From: Cloacimonetes bacterium UBA6081
GTDB taxonomy: Bacteria; Cloacimonadota; Cloacimonadia; Cloacimonadales; Cloacimonadaceae
Reading direction: 5' to 3'
Length of the DNA stretch: 9,766 nucleotides
Assembly (NCBI GenBank): GCA_002428685.1
Contig: DIXL01000104.1
Coordinates: 18,946-28,711, forward strand
Shown: positions 7,300 to 9,766 of the stretch, piece after piece
How the letters are laid out: every line of letters begins with the position of its first letter
Numbering within the stretch: position 1 is the stretch's first letter
Notes under the pieces: generated by a model
Seen by the model: only the letters and a program-made list of their open reading frames with translations
Database searches by the model: none
What the model was told of the DNA's origin: nothing
Program-made: the position numbers and the translations under genes

Positions 7300-7330
7300 A
7301 TAATTAATCCTATTAAAGAGAGATTTTATT
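7299..7330. promoter_or_regulatory. AT-rich tract, candidate DNA unwinding element
   Basis: The tract is almost entirely A and T apart from a CC pair and a GAGAG stretch. It lies directly beyond the trio-like element, where unwinding begins in origins of the Bacillus type. It also contains the lipoprotein ribosome binding site and may hold its promoter, so base composition alone is not decisive. Confidence 0.45.
7308..7311 (-). promoter_or_regulatory. Ribosome binding site that decides the lipoprotein start
   Basis: The minus strand reads AGGA, then 8 nt, then ATG at 7299-7297. It supports the shorter start that places the lipoprotein signal at the very N-terminus and leaves the origin elements outside the gene. 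Confidence 0.55.
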
Positions 7331-7333
7331 CTG

Positions 7334-7348
7334 TAGTAATTGTAGTAG
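7334..7348 (+). promoter_or_regulatory. DnaA-trio-like element
   Basis: The plus strand reads TAG TAA TTG TAG TAG, five consecutive triplets. Four fit the 5'-[T/A]A[G/A]-3' form of the DnaA-trio (written 3'-[G/A]A[T/A]-5' in the literature); TTG is the exception. A short GC-containing spacer, GCTC (7349-7352), separates it from the box at 7353-7361, with the AT-rich tract on the other side. This order (AT-rich, trio, GC spacer, box) is that described for the B. subtilis basal unwinding region, as I recall it. Confidence 0.6.
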
Positions 7349-7352
7349 GCTC

Positions 7353-7369
7353 TGTGGATAGGGGGATAA
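7353..7369 (-). promoter_or_regulatory. DnaA box next to the trio, with a weak second box
   Basis: On the minus strand 7353-7361 reads CTATCCACA, one mismatch from TTATCCACA. The abutting 7361-7369 reads TTATCCCCC, matching 7 of 9. Together they could load the first DnaA subunits beside the trio-like element. Confidence 0.55.
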
Positions 7370-7426
7370 TCGGTCAAGCTTTTTCTTTAACCTCTGCTGT
7401 ATCTGCTTTTATTGCAATGGCTTCTT

Positions 7427-7446
7427 TGTGGATAAGCTGTGGATAA
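7427..7446 (-). promoter_or_regulatory. Pair of perfect DnaA boxes 11 bp apart
   Basis: Two perfect TTATCCACA sites on the minus strand (7427-7435 and 7438-7446) are separated by 2 bp, so their starts lie 11 bp apart, about one helical turn. The same spacing occurs in the pair at 9286-9305 upstream of dnaA. Confidence 0.85.
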
Positions 7447-7465
7447 CTTTTCTGTTTTTGAGGTG

Positions 7466-7474
7466 TTATCCACA
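7466..7474 (+). promoter_or_regulatory. Perfect DnaA box
   Basis: TTATCCACA on the plus strand, facing the minus-strand pair at 7427-7446. Confidence 0.8.
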
Positions 7475-7494
7475 TAAAATATCCGCTCTTCTGT

Positions 7495-7514
7495 TTGTCC
7501 ACAAGTTATCCACA
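7495..7514 (+). promoter_or_regulatory. One near-perfect and one perfect DnaA box 11 bp apart
   Basis: 7495-7503 reads TTGTCCACA (one mismatch) and 7506-7514 reads TTATCCACA (perfect). Both are on the plus strand, again with starts 11 bp apart. Confidence 0.75.
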
Positions 7515-7529
7515 GCTAAACACACAGTC

Positions 7530-7549
7530 CCATCCACAGCTGTGGATAA
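7530..7549. promoter_or_regulatory. Head-to-head DnaA boxes forming a palindrome
   Basis: A plus-strand site CCATCCACA (7530-7538, two mismatches) meets a perfect minus-strand box (7541-7549) across GC. Together they form the 16-bp perfect palindrome ATCCACAGCTGTGGAT (7532-7547). Confidence 0.7.
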
Positions 7550-7560
7550 GGGTGACGAAG

Positions 7561-7664
7561 TGAAAAGGTGAAAAGGTGGAAAAGGGGAAAAGGGGAAAAG
7601 TGGAAAAGTGAAAAAGTGAAAAAGTGAAAAGGTGAAAAGGTGGAAAAGTGAAAAAGTGAAAAAG
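7561..7664 (+). repeat. Polypurine tandem repeat, about 13 units of 8 bp
   Basis: The unit is close to TGRAAARG. In order the units include TGAAAAGG twice, TGGAAAAGG, GGAAAAGG, GGAAAAG, TGGAAAAG, TGAAAAAG twice, TGAAAAGG twice, TGGAAAAG and TGAAAAAG twice. A higher-order period of five units is visible: the 24 bp at 7601-7624 recur exactly at 7641-7664. The plus strand contains only T, G and A, with one T in most units, so the tract is nearly pure purine. It lies immediately beside the last oriC box. It opens a reading frame on the minus strand, but the product is a Phe/Pro/Ser/Thr-only repeat and is not a credible protein. Confidence 0.9.
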
Positions 7665-7698
7665 TGTAACTAATTTTAAAGATATAGCTGCGGGCCTA

Positions 7699-7753
7699 TT
7701 GTCGTTCCCGCGGAGGCGGGAATCCAGCCCTGATGAATCTCGGAGAGATGACA
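7699..7753 (+). repeat. Short palindromic repeat element, copy 1
   Basis: A 55-bp element with a perfect hairpin: arms TTCCCGC (7705-7711) and GCGGGAA (7716-7722), loop GGAG. Its outer ends, TGTCGTTCC at the left and GGAGAGATGACA at the right, form imperfect terminal inverted repeats. The first 30 bp are identical to copy 2 at 9684-9713. Such small TIR-ended, non-coding elements look like MITE or REP-type dispersed repeats. Confidence 0.8.
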
Positions 7754-7776
7754 TATTATAACAATTTATAAATGAA
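7751..7776. other. Second AT-rich patch behind dnaA
   Basis: About 26 bp with very few G or C, between palindromic copy 1 and the inverted polypyrimidine tract. It could unwind easily, but it has no neighbouring trio-like triplets and its nearest DnaA box is 200 bp away, so it is a weaker unwinding candidate than 7299-7330. Confidence 0.35.
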
Positions 7777-7782
7777 CTGAGT

Positions 7783-7811
7783 TTCACCTTTTCACCTTTC
7801 CACCTTTCCAC
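7783..7811 (-). repeat. Inverted polypyrimidine copy of the 8-bp repeat
   Basis: Read on the minus strand this gives AGTGGAAAGG, then TGGAAAGG, then TGAAAAGG. That is about three units of the repeat found in the opposite orientation at 7561-7664. It ends 5 bp from the dnaA stop codon. In dnaA mRNA the two tracts could pair into a long imperfect hairpin; whether that ends transcription is inference. Confidence 0.75.
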
Positions 7812-7816
7812 TAAAA

Positions 7817-9148
7817 CTAATCCCTCAAATTCTTAATCAGCATTTCAAGCTGCGAGCGAAATCTATCATCATCTCTGAATTGGTTTTCGATCATTTTTTT
7901 AGCATGAATAACGGTGGTGTGATCTTTGCGGTTGTAGTATTCTGCAATCTCCTTCAAAGAAAGCTGGGGAATTAAATAGTTAGCCAAGTACATGGCTATC
8001 TGACGCGGAAAAGCCACATTCTGTTTGCGGGTTTTTTCCATCAATTGCGGAATGGAAAGATCATAAGCCTTGCAAACTTGCTGCGTAATATTGTCCATTG
8101 AGATGTGTTTTAGCTTTTCACTAATCATGTCGGATAATATCTCCGAGGCTACACTGATGTCAATTTCCTCGGGATTAAGCTTGTTATAAGATGAAAAAGC
8201 CAGAATCCTGATAAGTGAGCCTTCCAGGGCACGAACGCTACTGGTGATGCTATCTGCAATATAATTTAACACTTCATCTTTTAACATGATGTTTTCCGGT
8301 TCGGCCTTTTTTCGCAGAATGGCAACCCTGGTTTCAAAATTGGGATTCTTCAGATCGCACAGAAGTCCGCTTTCAAAGCGCGTAACCAGCCTTTTTTCAA
8401 GATCTGGAATATCTTTGGGGGGACGGTCGGAAGTAAGCACAATCTGTTTTTTATTTTCAAAAAGGGCGTTAAAAGTGTGAAAGAACTCCTCCTGAGTTCC
8501 TTCCTTGCGGGATAGGAAATGAATGTCATCCACCAGCAGCAAATCCACCTTGCGAAATTTTGCCCGGAAGTCCGGCATTTTATTGCTTCTGATGCCATCT
8601 ATCATCTCATTGGTAAAAGCCTCGGAGGTGATGTAAAATATGGAACAATTCCTTCCTTCTTTCAGCACGTAATTTCCAATTGCCTGCATCAGGTGGGTTT
8701 TTCCCATTCCACTTTCGCCATAGATAAACAGCGGATTATAGGTGTAGCCAGGAGATTCTGCCACAGACCGCGCCGCACTATAGGCAAAATTGCTATTGGG
8801 ACCCACCACAAATTCCTCAAAGCTATAACGCTCATTAAGTTTGGCATTCAGAGTTACCCGGTTGCCACTGTATTCCGGAACTTCGGAACCTTCACTGGAA
8901 ACCCGATGCGGATTGGTGATAAACTGAATGTCATATTTACGTCCATACAAGCCAAAGGAAATTTCACTGAGAGCTTCTTTGTAATTTTGATTTAAGTAAT
9001 TGGCGGAGAACTGAGTAGCTACTCTGACCATGAGTGCTCTATCGTTCATATCCACCAGTTTTGTATCTGAAAACCAGGTCTTGAAACTTTGAGGATTTAT
9101 GTTATCCTCCAGTTTATCAAGTATGTTCTGCCAAATGTCCTGATCCAT
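7817..9148 (-). CDS. dnaA: Chromosomal replication initiator DnaA
   Basis: DnaA is the ATPase that binds DnaA boxes and opens the chromosomal origin. The 443-residue protein shows the four-domain order. Domain I (about 1-75) begins MDQDIWQNILDKLEDNINPQ. A short linker, domain II, spans roughly 80-105. The AAA+ domain III (about 106-325) has Walker A GESGMGKT (144-151), Walker B LLLVDDIHF (203-211, Asp207 and Asp208) and sensor I VLTSDRPP (237-244). The domain IV helix-turn-helix (about 345-443) includes the signature region LKEIAEYYNRKDHTTVIHAKK (398-418). In that signature the common FGGRDH is YNRKDH here, a mild variation; the base-contacting DHTT core is intact. Length is slightly short but normal. 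AGGGGA lies 7 nt upstream of the ATG. Perfect DnaA boxes in its leader suggest autoregulation. It is transcribed toward the candidate origin, as in B. subtilis, and dnaN does not follow it. Confidence 0.98.
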   Translation of the reverse strand: MDQDIWQNILDKLEDNINPQSFKTWFSDTKLVDMNDRALMVRVATQFSANYLNQNYKEALSEISFGLYGRKYDIQFITNPHRVSSEGSEVPEYSGNRVTLNAKLNERYSFEEFVVGPNSNFAYSAARSVAESPGYTYNPLFIYGESGMGKTHLMQAIGNYVLKEGRNCSIFYITSEAFTNEMIDGIRSNKMPDFRAKFRKVDLLLVDDIHFLSRKEGTQEEFFHTFNALFENKKQIVLTSDRPPKDIPDLEKRLVTRFESGLLCDLKNPNFETRVAILRKKAEPENIMLKDEVLNYIADSITSSVRALEGSLIRILAFSSYNKLNPEEIDISVASEILSDMISEKLKHISMDNITQQVCKAYDLSIPQLMEKTRKQNVAFPRQIAMYLANYLIPQLSLKEIAEYYNRKDHTTVIHAKKMIENQFRDDDRFRSQLEMLIKNLRD

Positions 9149-9155
9149 AAGTTCA

Positions 9156-9161
9156 TCCCCT
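9156..9161 (-). promoter_or_regulatory. Ribosome binding site of dnaA
   Basis: AGGGGA on the minus strand, 7 nt before the ATG at 9148-9146. It supports this start. Confidence 0.6.
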
Positions 9162-9172
9162 GTAAAACTTTA

Positions 9173-9181
9173 TTATCCACA
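9173..9181 (+). promoter_or_regulatory. Perfect DnaA box in the dnaA leader
   Basis: TTATCCACA on the plus strand, 24 nt upstream of the dnaA start codon. On the minus strand it overlaps GATAAT (9177-9172), a possible -10 hexamer without a well-spaced -35. DnaA bound here would probably repress its own transcription; that is inference from known autoregulation in other bacteria. Confidence 0.75.
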
Positions 9182-9285
9182 ATCAGCTTCCGGCTTTTCT
9201 CAATAATGCATTACTCGTCTAAAGAGTTGCAAACATGGCACATATCTATTTGATGCCAGAGCTGGCAAGCGACCGCCTGAAAAAG

Positions 9286-9305
9286 TTATCCACATGTTAT
9301 CCACA
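9286..9305 (+). promoter_or_regulatory. Pair of perfect DnaA boxes upstream of dnaA
   Basis: TTATCCACA at 9286-9294 and 9297-9305, same strand, starts 11 bp apart. The pair lies 138 bp upstream of the dnaA start codon. With the box at 9173 it forms the second, upstream half of a two-part origin. Confidence 0.85.
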
Positions 9306-9683
9306 TGCAGGGCAGCCAAAAATACTAAAAACTTAATTCTGTATGCCTTACGAATCCTAACCAAAAAGGCAAACAGCAACCTCGCCAAAAAAATCTTCCG
9401 CTTTGATTTGTCAAGCAGCTAAATGCCCAGGTTTCTACTGGTTACAAGCTATGAAAAATCGTTAAATCCTTGCAGAAAACATGAATAATTGGCTAAAGCC
9501 ATATATTGGATATTTGGAATTATGATTACAGACAGCTATCCTGCAAGCAGTTATCAATTTGTAAAATTAGTCTGAAGCTAAGTCGCATATACCGAAAAAA
9601 GACTTGTGTCATGTCAATAGAAAGACCAGTGATATGCCAAGAAAAAGCAAGGTCAAATCCTGTAATTTCACAGTAAAAAATAG
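9306..9683. other. Intergenic region with no gene found
   Basis: No credible coding region, tRNA or DnaA box is visible in these 378 bp. The sequence is moderately AT-rich. A perfect TTGACA occurs on the minus strand (9414-9409) pointing toward dnaA, but I see no -10 hexamer at 16-18 bp from it, so a distal dnaA promoter is only a possibility. rpmH, often upstream of dnaA, is absent from the visible sequence. Confidence 0.5.
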
Positions 9684-9739
9684 TTGTCGTTCCCGCGGAG
9701 GCGGGAATCCAGCACAGTTAAAATCCCGGAGGGATGACA
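9684..9739 (+). repeat. Short palindromic repeat element, copy 2
   Basis: A 56-bp element. Its first 30 bp are identical to copy 1 (7699-7728). The middle differs, and the right end GGAGGGATGACA resembles copy 1's right end with one change. The hairpin arms TTCCCGC (9690-9696) and GCGGGAA (9701-9707) are perfect, with loop GGAG. It has the same orientation as copy 1, on the other side of dnaA. The identical part has the higher G+C and the diverged part lies between the hairpin and the right end. Confidence 0.8.
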
Positions 9740-9766
9740 CCTAATATACTGCTATATAAACAATTA

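Larger units (their letters stand above)
7299..7549. other. Candidate chromosomal origin oriC (core region)
   Basis: This 251-bp stretch between the lipoprotein start and the repeats behind dnaA holds five perfect TTATCCACA boxes (7427-7435 and 7438-7446 minus, 7466-7474 and 7506-7514 plus, 7541-7549 minus). Near matches lie at 7353-7361, 7495-7503 and 7530-7538. Its left side carries a trio-like stretch (7334-7348) and an AT-rich tract (7299-7330). With dnaA next to it and three more boxes upstream of dnaA, it meets the usual criteria for oriC. Strand switch by GC skew could not be judged in a window this small. Confidence 0.85.

Noticed and set aside
7300..7377. N-terminal extension of the lipoprotein gene starting at 7377
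   Set aside because: It would bury the lipoprotein signal behind 26 residues and cover the trio-like element and a DnaA box. A ribosome binding site precedes the ATG at 7299.
7561..7664. CRISPR array
   Set aside because: The units are 8 bp and contiguous with no unique spacers, and no cas genes are present.
7705..7722. Intrinsic terminator for dnaA
   Set aside because: The hairpin is perfect, but neither side has a T-run in the direction of dnaA transcription, and the same hairpin recurs upstream of dnaA as part of a dispersed repeat.
7506..7811. Minus-strand open frame of 101 codons through the repeats
   Set aside because: The product is an alternating Phe/Ser/Thr/Pro repeat derived from the polypurine tract plus a translation of the palindromic element. 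It also covers DnaA boxes. It has no protein-like composition.
9172..9232. dnaA promoter from TTGCAA (9232-9227) and GATAAT (9177-9172)
   Set aside because: The spacing is far from 17 bp and closer hexamer pairs match poorly, so no promoter is annotated.
9200..9388. Minus-strand open frame of 62 codons upstream of dnaA, considered as rpmH or a small protein
   Set aside because: It does not resemble ribosomal protein L34 or any family I know, and it spans the pair of DnaA boxes at 9286-9305, which fits regulatory DNA better.
9651..9660. GGTCAAATCC, which looks like a tRNA T-arm
   Set aside because: No matching acceptor stem, D-arm or anticodon arm could be found at the required distances upstream.

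Overview
The window holds a chromosomal replication origin region. It contains dnaA, a candidate oriC just downstream of it, and a tightly packed nine-gene block of housekeeping and envelope genes. All ten confident genes lie on the minus strand. SurA-type periplasmic chaperones, two lipobox lipoproteins and an HtrA-type protease point to a Gram-negative bacterium. The modest G+C, the gene content and the style of the short palindromic repeats suggest the Fibrobacteres-Chlorobi-Bacteroidetes side of the tree, possibly Cloacimonadota. That placement is inference; no marker in the window settles it.

Layout, read right to left in the direction of transcription. Positions 9149-9766 are intergenic and hold the dnaA leader, three perfect DnaA boxes and one copy of a palindromic repeat. 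dnaA occupies 7817-9148. Positions 7550-7816 hold an 8-bp polypurine tandem repeat, a second copy of the palindromic repeat and a short inverted polypyrimidine copy of the tandem repeat. Positions 7299-7549 are the candidate oriC core, with five perfect and several near-perfect DnaA boxes, a DnaA-trio-like stretch next to the leftmost box, and an AT-rich tract beyond it. The nine-gene block follows: an unrecognised lipoprotein, a parvulin-like lipoprotein, surA, pgpA, yajC, def, fmt, a DUF116 protein and a PDZ-less HtrA-like protease. Gaps within the block are 13 nt or less, and def and fmt each begin inside the stop codon of the preceding gene (ATGA), so it is probably one operon.

How the parts fit together. 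DnaA should bind both box clusters. The cluster upstream of dnaA probably serves autoregulation, and the downstream cluster with its trio-like element is the likely unwinding site. This resembles the two-part origin of Bacillus subtilis, except that a lipoprotein gene stands where dnaN is usually found. The operon links outer-membrane protein folding (SurA, parvulin-like lipoprotein, HtrA-like protease), Sec accessory function (YajC), phospholipid synthesis (PgpA), and the formyl-methionine cycle (Fmt adds the formyl group, Def removes it).

The most interesting signals are the trio-like element in correct geometry, the polypurine repeat with its inverted partner between the origin and dnaA, and the palindromic repeat copies flanking dnaA.
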